Of a stretch of 15,020 bases of DNA, positions 1-6,209 are shown in pieces. Source of the stretch: an uncultured Ruminococcus sp. Its GTDB lineage: Bacteria; Bacillota; Clostridia; Oscillospirales; Ruminococcaceae. The stretch spans positions 1 to 15,020 of the forward strand of contig NZ_CAMHRZ010000057.1 of the NCBI RefSeq assembly GCF_946187255.1. The letters are read 5' to 3'. Position 1 is the stretch's first letter. Each line of letters begins with the position of its first letter. A model generated the notes under the pieces. It did no database searches and was not told the DNA's origin. It saw only the letters and a list, made by a program, of their open reading frames with translations. A program made the translations under genes and the position numbers.

Positions 1-83
1 TTTTCGGGAAAAGGATTATCATGCAGCTGCATATAAAGCGTAAGAAGTCCGTCAAGATCGGACATCGTAATTTCTCTGACCAT
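1..83 (-). CDS. GNAT-family N-acetyltransferase, N-terminal fragment
   Basis: Only the first 27 codons are inside the window; the gene runs off the left edge. The ATG lies at 81-83 and is preceded by a GGGGGC Shine-Dalgarno-like stretch about 8 nt upstream. The peptide begins MVREITMSDLDGLLTLYMQL. This is the usual opening of GNAT acyl-CoA N-acetyltransferases: a first beta strand with the 'IREat..Dl' pattern, then helix 1 with 'D...ll.LY.qLh'. The acetyl-CoA binding motif A (Q/RxxGxG/A) would lie further on and cannot be seen, so the substrate is unknown. A promoter matching TATACA-N17-TATAAT lies 49-77 nt upstream of the start. The family call rests on the N-terminal pattern alone. Confidence 0.6.
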   Translation of the reverse strand, partial: MVREITMSDLDGLLTLYMQLHDNPFPE

Positions 84-131
84 ATAACTGCCCCCAGTTC
101 TTGTGATTAGAAACTTGTCTGCATACTATAT

Positions 132-160
132 ATTATAAACAATTATTTGCATGATGTATA
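132..160 (-). promoter_or_regulatory. Probable sigma-A promoter for the GNAT gene
   Basis: On the minus strand the -35 is TATACA (155-160, 4 of 6 matches to TTGACA), followed by a 17-nt spacer and a perfect TATAAT -10 (132-137). Transcription would start near 125, giving a leader of about 42 nt before the ATG at 83. The surrounding DNA is very AT-rich, which fits a promoter but also raises the chance of accidental matches. Confidence 0.55.
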
Positions 161-332
161 TTGACATTTTATATAAAAAAATCACTTGCATTTTGTTAAT
201 GTGGCGTTAACACAAAAGCCATTTATGTGCGAATATACTTTCGCGGAGAAAGAAACTGTATGTTGCAGGGCATGGCGGGCAGGCAGTGCTGTAAGTTCAT
301 GCAAAATTAATCAGGAATTAATATATTTAAGC

Positions 333-338
333 TATAAT
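333..338 (+). promoter_or_regulatory. Possible -10 element for the membrane-protein gene
   Basis: A perfect TATAAT lies 34 nt upstream of the ATG at 372. No good -35 is found at the normal distance (ATCAGG at 17 nt). A TTGACA at 161-166 has no -10 partner. The element could need an activator, or the true promoter may lie further upstream. Confidence 0.3.
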
Positions 339-371
339 AAATCTAAATCAACTTTGAAAGGTCAGTAATAT

Positions 372-1346
372 ATGTCAAAAAAGAAAATCAACATCGACAA
401 GATGGCAATTGATAATGAAGATTACGAATACGAAAAAAAGCTGGCAGAAGAAGAACAGAAAAAGCAAAAGCAGCTAGAAGAACAAGCTGCTGCCGAAGAA
501 GCCGAACTTGAAAAGAAAGAGCGAGAAGCCGAAAAAGCCCGTCAGAAACAGATAGATGAGGAAAAGCGTGAGCTGCTGAAGCTGAGATCGGGACTGACCG
601 ATGAAGAAAGCTCCGAGCTGACCAAAAAGGACGAAGCCTATGAAAAACCACATGGGTGGGCAGCAGTTTCAAATTTCTGGTATCACTACAAAACAGTCGT
701 GACTGTTTGTACAATAATCGCAGCTATCGTGGGATTTCTGGTATACACCGAAGCTACTCGCAAGCGCGATGATCTTTGTGTTATCGTAGTTACCGACAAT
801 GATCTTTCGCAGAGAACGGACGAGCTGGAAGCGTTCTTTGAAAACTATGTTGACGACCTTGACGGCAACGGCTACGTCCATGTGGGTATAATCAGCATCC
901 CGATAAGCCAGAATATGGATGAAGTCACCCGCAACACCTACACACAGAAGTTTGTTGCACAGGTGCAGACAGGTGAAGGTATGATCGTTATCACCGACTC
1001 CCATACCCGCGAGGATTTCATGGAGCTTATGAAGACCGACCTGGCTGAGGATTTCCCGGGAAACAAGTACATCGATGAACAGGGTTTCAGCTTTAATTCT
1101 AAGGTTATGGCTGAGGAGCTGAAATACGAACTGCTGCCCAACGATGTCCACATGTCCATAAGGATACCCGAAGAAACAATGACTCTCAATAAGGAGAAGG
1201 CACAGGCTAACTACGATGAGAGCTTTGAGGTATTCAAGAGGATAGTTGACGATATAACCGCTAAATGTGAAGAGACCAATGATCCCGGACTGACTACCGA
1301 ACCCATCCACTATGATGAGGACAGCAGCACTGAAACGACCGAATAA
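372..1346 (+). CDS. Single-pass membrane protein with long coiled coil, unknown function
   Basis: This 324-residue protein is not one I recognise by name. The start at 372 has GAAAGG at 356-361, 10 nt upstream. Residues about 18-72 are almost entirely Lys, Glu, Gln, Ala and Arg with heptad-like spacing and should form a long charged helix or coiled coil. After a short linker and an aromatic stretch (NFWYHYK, 101-107), one hydrophobic segment at about 108-126 looks like a transmembrane helix, followed by basic residues (TRKR). The remaining 190 or so residues alternate beta-like and helical stretches (LCVIVVTDND, 135-144; EGMIVITDS, about 201-209), suggesting a compact alpha/beta domain. The tail is acidic and rich in Ser/Thr. 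There is no cleavable signal peptide, and topology is unclear because both flanks of the membrane segment are basic. The gene is monocistronic with its own terminator, convergent to the spoVM end of the operon. Confidence 0.75.
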   Translation: MSKKKINIDKMAIDNEDYEYEKKLAEEEQKKQKQLEEQAAAEEAELEKKEREAEKARQKQIDEEKRELLKLRSGLTDEESSELTKKDEAYEKPHGWAAVSNFWYHYKTVVTVCTIIAAIVGFLVYTEATRKRDDLCVIVVTDNDLSQRTDELEAFFENYVDDLDGNGYVHVGIISIPISQNMDEVTRNTYTQKFVAQVQTGEGMIVITDSHTREDFMELMKTDLAEDFPGNKYIDEQGFSFNSKVMAEELKYELLPNDVHMSIRIPEETMTLNKEKAQANYDESFEVFKRIVDDITAKCEETNDPGLTTEPIHYDEDSSTETTE

Positions 1347-1354
1347 CAGTATAT

Positions 1355-1389
1355 AGACCGCTCGTGTGAACGAACGGTCTGTATTTTTT
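1355..1389 (+). terminator. Rho-independent terminator of the membrane-protein gene
   Basis: The stem AGACCGCTCGT pairs with ACGAACGGTCT (11 positions, one mismatch) around a GTGA loop. It is followed by GTATTTTTTA. It begins 9 nt after the stop codon at 1344-1346. Read on the minus strand the hairpin lacks a good T run, so it acts mainly rightward. Confidence 0.85.
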
Positions 1390-1400
1390 ATATGGCAGTA

Positions 1401-1439
1401 AAGAACAAAAATATCTCCCCCCGATGAACGGAGGGAGAT
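1401..1439 (-). terminator. Rho-independent terminator ending the yicC-spoVM operon
   Basis: On the minus strand ATCTCCCTCCG (1439-1429) pairs with CGGGGGGAGAT (1423-1413) around a TTCAT loop, with one G-T wobble. The stem is followed by ATTTTTGTTCTT. The hairpin starts about 4 nt after the spoVM stop, so spoVM is the last gene of the leftward operon. Confidence 0.85.
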
Positions 1440-1443
1440 AACA

Positions 1444-1524
1444 TCAATCCTCTTTATTTATCCCAAAGATCATTCTGAGCAGCCCCGAAATGACTTTAGG
1501 GCTTTTAACAACAACTACCTTCAT
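1444..1524 (-). CDS. spoVM: Stage V sporulation protein SpoVM
   Basis: This is a 26-codon gene, too short for usual ORF cut-offs. The peptide starts MKVVVVKSPK and continues as an amphipathic helix with Gly14, Arg17, Gly21 and a charged C-terminus (Lys24, Glu25, Asp26). It has exactly the length of B. subtilis SpoVM and keeps Met1, Lys2, Lys7, Pro9, Lys10, Gly14, Arg17, Gly21 and Asp26 (9 of 26 by my alignment from memory). In B. subtilis, SpoVM inserts as an amphipathic helix into the convex forespore membrane, anchors the SpoIVA coat ATPase and is a substrate of FtsH; Pro9 matters for curvature sensing. A perfect GGGAGG ribosome binding site lies 8 nt upstream. Position after thiN is the conserved location in Firmicutes. 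Terminator and spacing support a real gene. Whether the host sporulates cannot be told from this window. Confidence 0.93.
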   Translation of the reverse strand: MKVVVVKSPKVISGLLRMIFGINKED

Positions 1525-1665
1525 AAGTATTACCTCCCGATCAAGTGGTATAGTTAACGACATTGGATTTTCGACATTTCACTGTGCTATATTCAGCTGT
1601 CAGAGAATGTCTGGATATCTTTGCCGTTTACTATAATCCATATTATTCATCAGAGGTAATATTTG
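1525..1665 (-). other. thiN-spoVM intergenic gap
   Basis: This 141-nt stretch is the only sizeable gap inside the operon. I see no terminator after thiN and no convincing sigma-A promoter. I also looked for a sigma-E-type element (ATA, about 15 nt, CATAnnnT) because B. subtilis spoVM is transcribed in the mother cell. Only weak matches were found, such as GAATATA upstream of CGAAAATC. Apart from the spoVM ribosome binding site, the function of the gap is unknown. Confidence 0.5.
1533..1538 (-). promoter_or_regulatory. Ribosome binding site of spoVM
   Basis: GGGAGG, in the context TCGGGAGGTAATACTT, lies 8 nt before the ATG at 1524. It is one of the strongest Shine-Dalgarno matches in the window and is a main reason for accepting such a short gene as real. 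Confidence 0.88.
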
Positions 1666-2301
1666 TTACTGCCTATCCAGCCGAGACTGTATGACCAGCA
1701 GCCGACCGTCGGAAAAACTGATTTGTGCATGATCTGAGGTTATTTCGTTGGATACTCCCAATGTAACTCTGTTTGACAGGGTGCAATCGTATGCGGTATA
1801 CTTTGTGCCCGTTATTGTCAGTCCACTGACTTCGGGAGAATAGGCAAACAGTGAAAGCGAAAAACCTTCTTTATAGGGGACAGAATAGCTGCCCGGAGTG
1901 TGTAGAGATATTATGTCATCATCCCCGACGATAACTCCCCTTGCACCGCCTTCGGCTATCATGGCAAGGCAAGCGATGTTGCCCATCATGTGGTCAAGTC
2001 TTCCTCCGCAGGCACCATAGATAATGAACTCGGTAAAGCCCTTTTCAAGAGCGACACTGACAGCAAGCATAAGATCGGTATCGTCTTTTTCGGAGGGATA
2101 GGTCATCACATTGCTGCCCTCGGGAGTATACTCCAGAGAATCGAAATCACCCAATATAAGGTCGGGCTCGATACCCATAGATCTCGCCAGTGAAAGTCCC
2201 TTATCCGCGCATATAACGTATGCTTTTGCCACTGCCTCACGATCAACTGTATCAGCGGCAACAGCGTCGCCGCCCGCAAATATCACACAACTATCAGTCA
2301 T
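1666..2301 (-). CDS. thiN: Thiamine pyrophosphokinase (thiamine diphosphokinase)
   Basis: ThiN transfers pyrophosphate from ATP to thiamine, giving thiamine diphosphate, in the cytoplasm. The 211-residue protein has the expected family length. Visible motifs are GDFDS (51-55), KDDTD (72-76) and GGRLDH (99-104), which form the ATP/metal and thiamine site of the TPK catalytic domain. LGVSNE (181-186) lies in the C-terminal beta-sandwich thiamine-binding domain. I start at the ATG at 2301, which opens MTDSCVIFAGG and has GGGAG 7 nt upstream. A longer frame reaching 2361 would add 20 basic residues overlapping rsgA and unlike the family. The start overlaps the rsgA stop by 8 nt, indicating translational coupling. 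In Bacillus rpe lies between rsgA and thiN; here it does not. Confidence 0.93.
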   Translation of the reverse strand: MTDSCVIFAGGDAVAADTVDREAVAKAYVICADKGLSLARSMGIEPDLILGDFDSLEYTPEGSNVMTYPSEKDDTDLMLAVSVALEKGFTEFIIYGACGGRLDHMMGNIACLAMIAEGGARGVIVGDDDIISLHTPGSYSVPYKEGFSLSLFAYSPEVSGLTITGTKYTAYDCTLSNRVTLGVSNEITSDHAQISFSDGRLLVIQSRLDRQ

Positions 2302-3175
2302 TCTTATACTCCCATTCCTTGAGCGCTCTGGCTTCCTCATACATCTGAACATAGCTTTCAAAACGCGACTGCGGTATATCCCCGTTTTTCACCGCTTCGA
2401 TAACAGCACAGCCTTTTTCCTTTGTATGGCTGCAATTCGGGAAACGGCAGTTACAGGTATATTCCCTGAATTCTATAAAGCAATCCGCCAGCTGATCCTT
2501 GAAAATGATATCATAACGGTTGGTATCAAAGGAAGAAAAACCCGGAGTATCGGCTATGTATCCTCCGACGTCCAGTTTATAAAGCTGAACATGACGGGTA
2601 GTGTGCCGACCTCTGCCCAACTTTTTGCTTATCTCACCTGTGGCGATATCAAGTTCGGGGTACATATTATTCAGCAAAGATGATTTTCCAACTCCCGTAT
2701 TCCCTGTAAAGGCAGAAAGCTTGCCTTGTATAAATTCCTTGACCTCCGCACTGCCCTCACCTGTCACATTGTCGCATTCAAAAACATCGATACCCACACT
2801 GCGGTATATCTCAGCAAGTTTGTCACTCGGCTGCTTATCCACTTTGGTGAACACCACAACAGGCTTTATCTTCTTGAATTCCGCAATGGCAATGAACTTA
2901 TCCAGCAACAGCGTATTGGGTCTCGGTTCAACAGTTGAGGATACAAATACCAGCAGATCGAGATTGGCAAGAGGCGGTCTTATCAGCTCGGAGCTTCTGG
3001 GGAGTATCTCCTCGATAACACAGCCGTCCTTATCTTCGGTGATCACTACCTTATCACCGCACATGGGTGATATTTTCTTTTTACGGAAAATACCCCTAGC
3101 TTTACATTCAAATATGCCGTCGGAGGCTTCTACTGTGTAGAGGCCTCCGATCGCTTTAGTTATTATTCCGTTCAT
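2294..3175 (-). CDS. rsgA: Small ribosomal subunit biogenesis GTPase RsgA
   Basis: RsgA is a ribosome-dependent GTPase that acts late in 30S subunit maturation (YjeQ/YloQ/CpgA). The 293-residue protein shows an N-terminal OB-fold (about 1-65). The circularly permuted GTPase domain has its motifs in the order G4 TKVD (110-113), G1 GNTGVGKSS (158-166), switch region GRGRHTTRH (187-195) and G3 DTPGF (209-213). A C-terminal zinc knuckle has Cys243-x4-Cys248-x-His250-x5-Cys256. It starts 5 nt after the prkC stop with no clear Shine-Dalgarno sequence, so it is probably translated by coupling to prkC. The adjacency with prkC is conserved in Firmicutes, and in B. subtilis CpgA is a substrate of PrkC (established for that species). 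Its stop overlaps thiN. Confidence 0.96.
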   Translation of the reverse strand: MNGIITKAIGGLYTVEASDGIFECKARGIFRKKKISPMCGDKVVITEDKDGCVIEEILPRSSELIRPPLANLDLLVFVSSTVEPRPNTLLLDKFIAIAEFKKIKPVVVFTKVDKQPSDKLAEIYRSVGIDVFECDNVTGEGSAEVKEFIQGKLSAFTGNTGVGKSSLLNNMYPELDIATGEISKKLGRGRHTTRHVQLYKLDVGGYIADTPGFSSFDTNRYDIIFKDQLADCFIEFREYTCNCRFPNCSHTKEKGCAVIEAVKNGDIPQSRFESYVQMYEEARALKEWEYKND

Positions 3176-3180
3176 ACAGA

Positions 3181-5427
3181 TCAGTAACCTGTATTATCGC
3201 CCTGAGTGTTATCTCCCTGCTCGGGCTGAGAATCTACCTCAACCTGAGAGCTTGAATCATCAGCAGGAGGATTGTCGGGAGGATTATCGTTCTGCGACGA
3301 CGAATCCTCAGGTGCGGACGAGCTGTCTTCCTTCGTGGTAGTAGGAGTGATAGCAAGCAGACCGTCCTTATTCAGCGAGCCGTTGAGCTCAGCGTTCTTC
3401 TTCTCATAGTTTACATTGAATACTGCATAGTTTACAGACTTGCCGGATTCATCATTTCTGATGGATACTGTAAGTGTCTCGGTCTTCTTGCCCGAGATAT
3501 CTATGCGGATATTCTGACCCGCAACAGTCTCACCGTTGGCAATGGACTGAGTATAAGCAACGTTACCGTTCTTGTAAACTTCGATAGAGTAAGAACCGTG
3601 AATACCTTCGGGCATAGGCAGCTCGATAGTAAGATCAACGGGATCGGTCTCACCGGTAGAAACGTAGATCGTAACTTCGGTATCTCTCTCAACTCTCTTA
3701 TCGGGCTCAACAGACTGATCTATTACCTTGCCCTTATCGCCGTCATGTGCCATATCCTCAACATGAGCACTCAGCTTGTTTTCTTTCAGTATCGTGATAG
3801 CCTTTTCCTTTGTAAGACCAACAACGTTAGGAACCTTTACCTGTGTATCCAGAGGACCCTTGCTGACATAGATGGTAACAGCGCCGCCCTGTGCGAAGTT
3901 TGTACCTGCTGCAGGCTCTGTATTGATAACGATACCTTCGGGAACTGTATCATCATACTTGTTTCTAAGAACTACGGTGAAGCCCTCGGCCTTCAGGGTG
4001 CTTTCTGCGACCTGTGCCTCCGAGCCTGTAACATCGGGTATTACAGACATCTGTCTGCCCTTACTTACCTTTAGGGTGATGATCGTGCCTTCCTTGACGG
4101 ACTTGCCTGCCGACTGGCTCTGCCAGAATATGATGCCTTCCTCATACTCGGTATTATACTCGTTCTGGAGCTCGAACTGGAGCTGATCATCCCAGTCCTG
4201 CTGAACCTGTACGATATTCTTTCCGACGAAGTTGGGGAGCATTACCGTGCTGGTATGGATGCCGCCGCCCGAACCGTCCTTAGGCTGGAACGCCTTGATG
4301 ACCGTCCATCCGATTATGCAGGCAGCCACGATAACTACCGCCACCGTTACAGCCAGCAGGATGGGAACTACATAAGAACGCTTTTTGACGTCGTCATCAT
4401 CATCGTCCTCGTCTTCATCGTCGTAATCCTGATCATCATAATCTTCATCTTCGTCGTAATACTCGTCGTCCTCATCATCGTAGTCATCATAATTATCTTC
4501 GATGACAGGCTTTCTGGAAAGAGGATTATTGCTGACGGGATAAAAACCTACATTATCCGAAACAGGAGCCGAACCGTTCTTATAGCCGAAAACCACCGAC
4601 TGATTGAGCTTGAAGGTATCGATATCCCTTATCATCTCGGCAGCCGACTGATAACGCTGTGCGGGCTGTTTTTCCATTGCATGGATAACTATCTCTTCCA
4701 GCGCTTCGGGTATTGAAGGCATTATCTCTCTGGGAGGAACAGCGTTTTCCTGCATGTGTTTAAGAGCAACATTCACAGCTGTATCACCGTCAAAGGGTTT
4801 CCTGCCTGTGAGCATTTCGTAGAGCATAACGCCTACCGAATAGATATCAGATCTTTCGTCAGTCATTTCACCCTGTGCCTGCTCGGGCGAGATATAGTGT
4901 ACAGAACCTATCGCCTTATCGGAAAGTGTCTTTCCGTCGATCCTGGAAAATCTCGCTATGCCGAAATCCATGACCTTTATTGTGCCGTCAGTGAACAGCA
5001 TAATGTTCTGCGGCTTGATATCTCTGTGAACGATGCCCTTGTCGTGGGCGTGCTGCAAAGCTCTCAGTATCTGTGTGATGAAATGCAGTGCATCCTTCCA
5101 CTTGAGAACACCCTGCTGCTCTATAAACTCTTTCAGCGTGATACCGTCGATATATTCCATGACGATGAACTGGATCTCATCTGTAAATCCAACATCATAG
5201 ATCTTTACGATATTCGGGTGAGAAAGAACAGCGATCGCCTTGCTCTCATTTCTGAACCTTCGCAGAAATTCCTCGTCTCCCGAGAACTCGGGTTTAAGGA
5301 TCTTAACGGCAACAGGTCTGTCTTCCATGACATCCTGTGCCTTATAGACATCAGCCATTCCGCCAACGCCTATCAGCTCGGTAATTTCATATCTGCCATC
5401 CAGCTTCTTACCGATATTAGAATCCAT
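3181..5427 (-). CDS. prkC: Ser/Thr protein kinase with PASTA domains (PrkC/Stk1 type)
   Basis: This is a membrane eukaryotic-type kinase thought to sense peptidoglycan fragments or lipid II through PASTA repeats. From the chosen ATG at 5427 it has 748 residues. The cytoplasmic kinase domain (about 13-275) keeps the Gly loop GVGGMA (20-25), Lys42, Glu61, HRD (134-136), DFG (154-156) and SPE (180-182), so it should be active. A Thr/Ser-containing activation loop lies between DFG and SPE. An unusual Asp/Glu/Tyr-rich tract (about 310-346) precedes the transmembrane helix (about 352-375). Three PASTA repeats follow (about 394-457, 462-524, 529-592). Beyond them are a beta-rich domain of about 90 residues (about 597-690) and a Ser/Pro/Asp-rich tail (about 695-748), both outside the B. 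subtilis layout as I recall it. The AGGAG at 5437-5441 sits 9 nt from this ATG; a TTG at 5436 would abut it and is rejected. prpC lies just upstream and rsgA just downstream. Confidence 0.96.
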   Translation of the reverse strand: MDSNIGKKLDGRYEITELIGVGGMADVYKAQDVMEDRPVAVKILKPEFSGDEEFLRRFRNESKAIAVLSHPNIVKIYDVGFTDEIQFIVMEYIDGITLKEFIEQQGVLKWKDALHFITQILRALQHAHDKGIVHRDIKPQNIMLFTDGTIKVMDFGIARFSRIDGKTLSDKAIGSVHYISPEQAQGEMTDERSDIYSVGVMLYEMLTGRKPFDGDTAVNVALKHMQENAVPPREIMPSIPEALEEIVIHAMEKQPAQRYQSAAEMIRDIDTFKLNQSVVFGYKNGSAPVSDNVGFYPVSNNPLSRKPVIEDNYDDYDDEDDEYYDEDEDYDDQDYDDEDEDDDDDDVKKRSYVVPILLAVTVAVVIVAACIIGWTVIKAFQPKDGSGGGIHTSTVMLPNFVGKNIVQVQQDWDDQLQFELQNEYNTEYEEGIIFWQSQSAGKSVKEGTIITLKVSKGRQMSVIPDVTGSEAQVAESTLKAEGFTVVLRNKYDDTVPEGIVINTEPAAGTNFAQGGAVTIYVSKGPLDTQVKVPNVVGLTKEKAITILKENKLSAHVEDMAHDGDKGKVIDQSVEPDKRVERDTEVTIYVSTGETDPVDLTIELPMPEGIHGSYSIEVYKNGNVAYTQSIANGETVAGQNIRIDISGKKTETLTVSIRNDESGKSVNYAVFNVNYEKKNAELNGSLNKDGLLAITPTTTKEDSSSAPEDSSSQNDNPPDNPPADDSSSQVEVDSQPEQGDNTQGDNTGY
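4388..4498 (-). repeat. Asp/Glu/Tyr-coding triplet-like low-complexity tract in prkC
   Basis: About 110 nt made almost only of GAY, GAR and TAY codons encode residues about 310-346 of PrkC. This is an imperfect trinucleotide array, so length changes in steps of 3 would keep the frame. It lies directly before the transmembrane helix, on the cytoplasmic side. Confidence 0.8.
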
Positions 5428-5436
5428 TCTATTCAA

Positions 5437-5441
5437 CTCCT
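5437..5441 (-). promoter_or_regulatory. Ribosome binding site that fixes the prkC start
   Basis: AGGAG lies 9 nt before the ATG at 5427. The in-frame TTG at 5434-5436 directly touches this site and could not use it. This sets the N-terminus at MDSNIGKKLDGRYEI, which also matches the usual start of PrkC-type kinases. Confidence 0.75.
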
Positions 5442-5462
5442 AAACTATATTTTATTGTCTCA

Positions 5463-6191
5463 TCAGTTAGCAATTATCGCAGCGGTTATATTATCTTTTC
5501 CGCCGCTCTCATTGGAATGATCTATCAGTTTCTTTACAGCCTCATCAAGATTATTCCCAAATACTGTACAGTAGATCAGTTCCTCGCTGCAATACCCTGA
5601 CAGTCCGTCGGAACAAAGCACTACCGCAAAATTTCCTGCCTCATAGCACTCAAAGTAATCCACCTCAACGTCGGGTTCAACGCCCACCGCCTTAGTGATG
5701 ACATTGCGCATGGGATGTATCTTTGCAGCCTCTGCTGAGATCCTGCCGCTTTGCACCAGCGTTTCCACATAGGTATGATCTGTCGTGATCTGAGTGATAC
5801 CCTCTTTGGTCAGCAGATAAGCTCTGCTGTCGCCAACATTGACGATATAGATATTCTTCCCCTGGACTAAAGCCGCAACGCAGGTGGTACCCATCCCGTT
5901 CTTGTCGATATCCTCCATGCTCTTTTCATACACACAGGTATTAGCATAGTGAACAGCATTGAGCAACAGATTTCTGATGGAATTGGCATTCATATCAGGG
6001 CGGAAATTTTCCATTACCCTGCCAATGAACATATCAACAGCAAGCTGACTGGCCACACCGCCTGATGCAGCACCTCCCATACCGTCACAGACAACAGCAA
6101 TGCATATATTATCGCCAAGAGATTCGACTCTTACTCTATCCTGGTTTTCCTCTCTGTTTTGTCCAATATCGGTACCATACGCCAGAAACAT
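5463..6191 (-). CDS. prpC: PP2C-type Ser/Thr protein phosphatase (PrpC/Stp type)
   Basis: This is a cytoplasmic, metal-dependent phosphatase that reverses phosphorylation by the partner kinase PrkC. The 242-residue protein, close to the family length, carries the PP2C motifs in order: DIGQNREENQD (8-18), VCDGMGG (34-40), GTT (101-103), VGDSRAYLL (119-127), TTDHTYV (136-142), SDGLSG (194-199) and GGKDNIT (230-236). The metal-binding aspartates Asp18, Asp36, Asp195 and Asp233 are all present. I start at the ATG at 6191. AAAGGCGGTGA just upstream is nearly the full anti-16S match, whereas a GTG start at 6200 would lie inside it. It begins 18 nt after the rlmN stop and ends 35 nt before prkC. The kinase-phosphatase pair is conserved in Firmicutes. 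Confidence 0.95.
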   Translation of the reverse strand: MFLAYGTDIGQNREENQDRVRVESLGDNICIAVVCDGMGGAASGGVASQLAVDMFIGRVMENFRPDMNANSIRNLLLNAVHYANTCVYEKSMEDIDKNGMGTTCVAALVQGKNIYIVNVGDSRAYLLTKEGITQITTDHTYVETLVQSGRISAEAAKIHPMRNVITKAVGVEPDVEVDYFECYEAGNFAVVLCSDGLSGYCSEELIYCTVFGNNLDEAVKKLIDHSNESGGKDNITAAIIAN

Positions 6192-6196
6192 ACAGC

Positions 6197-6207
6197 TCAC
6201 CGCCTTT
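6197..6207 (-). promoter_or_regulatory. Ribosome binding site that fixes the prpC start
   Basis: AAAGGCGGTGA is an almost complete anti-Shine-Dalgarno complement ending 5 nt before the ATG at 6191. The alternative GTG at 6198-6200 is part of this site, so translation from it is unlikely. Confidence 0.65.
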
Positions 6208-6209
6208 CC

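Larger units (their letters stand above)
84..371. other. Divergent intergenic region
   Basis: This 288-nt region separates the leftward GNAT gene from the rightward membrane-protein gene. It carries the minus-strand promoter at 132-160 and a possible plus-strand -10 at 333-338. It also holds a TGTTAA-N7-TTAACA inverted repeat (194-212) and a short GCGAA/TTCGC hairpin (229-244). An open frame from a TTG at 186 to 368 has no ribosome binding site and no recognisable protein pattern, so I do not call it a gene. No riboswitch or tRNA is recognisable. Confidence 0.6.

Noticed and set aside
161..166. TTGACA as a plus-strand -35 box
   Set aside because: No acceptable -10 occurs 16-18 nt downstream; the AT-rich tataaa is only a few bases away.
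186..368. Open frame of 60 codons upstream of the membrane-protein gene
   Set aside because: It begins at TTG with no ribosome binding site, has an unnatural composition with scattered Cys and Trp, and covers the likely promoter.
669..1310. 213-codon minus-strand frame opposite the membrane-protein gene
   Set aside because: No ribosome binding site and no family pattern. The plus-strand frame has a proper start, a coiled coil and a matched terminator.
2302..2361. Upstream extension of thiN adding 20 residues
   Set aside because: The added residues are the rsgA C-terminus read in another frame, and the ATG at 2301 has a well-spaced GGGAG.
4255..4716. Plus-strand frame with a long Ile/Val run that looks like a membrane protein
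   Set aside because: The hydrophobic run is the reverse complement of the Asp/Glu tract of PrkC (GAT/GAC read as ATC/GTC), so the apparent membrane segment is an artefact.
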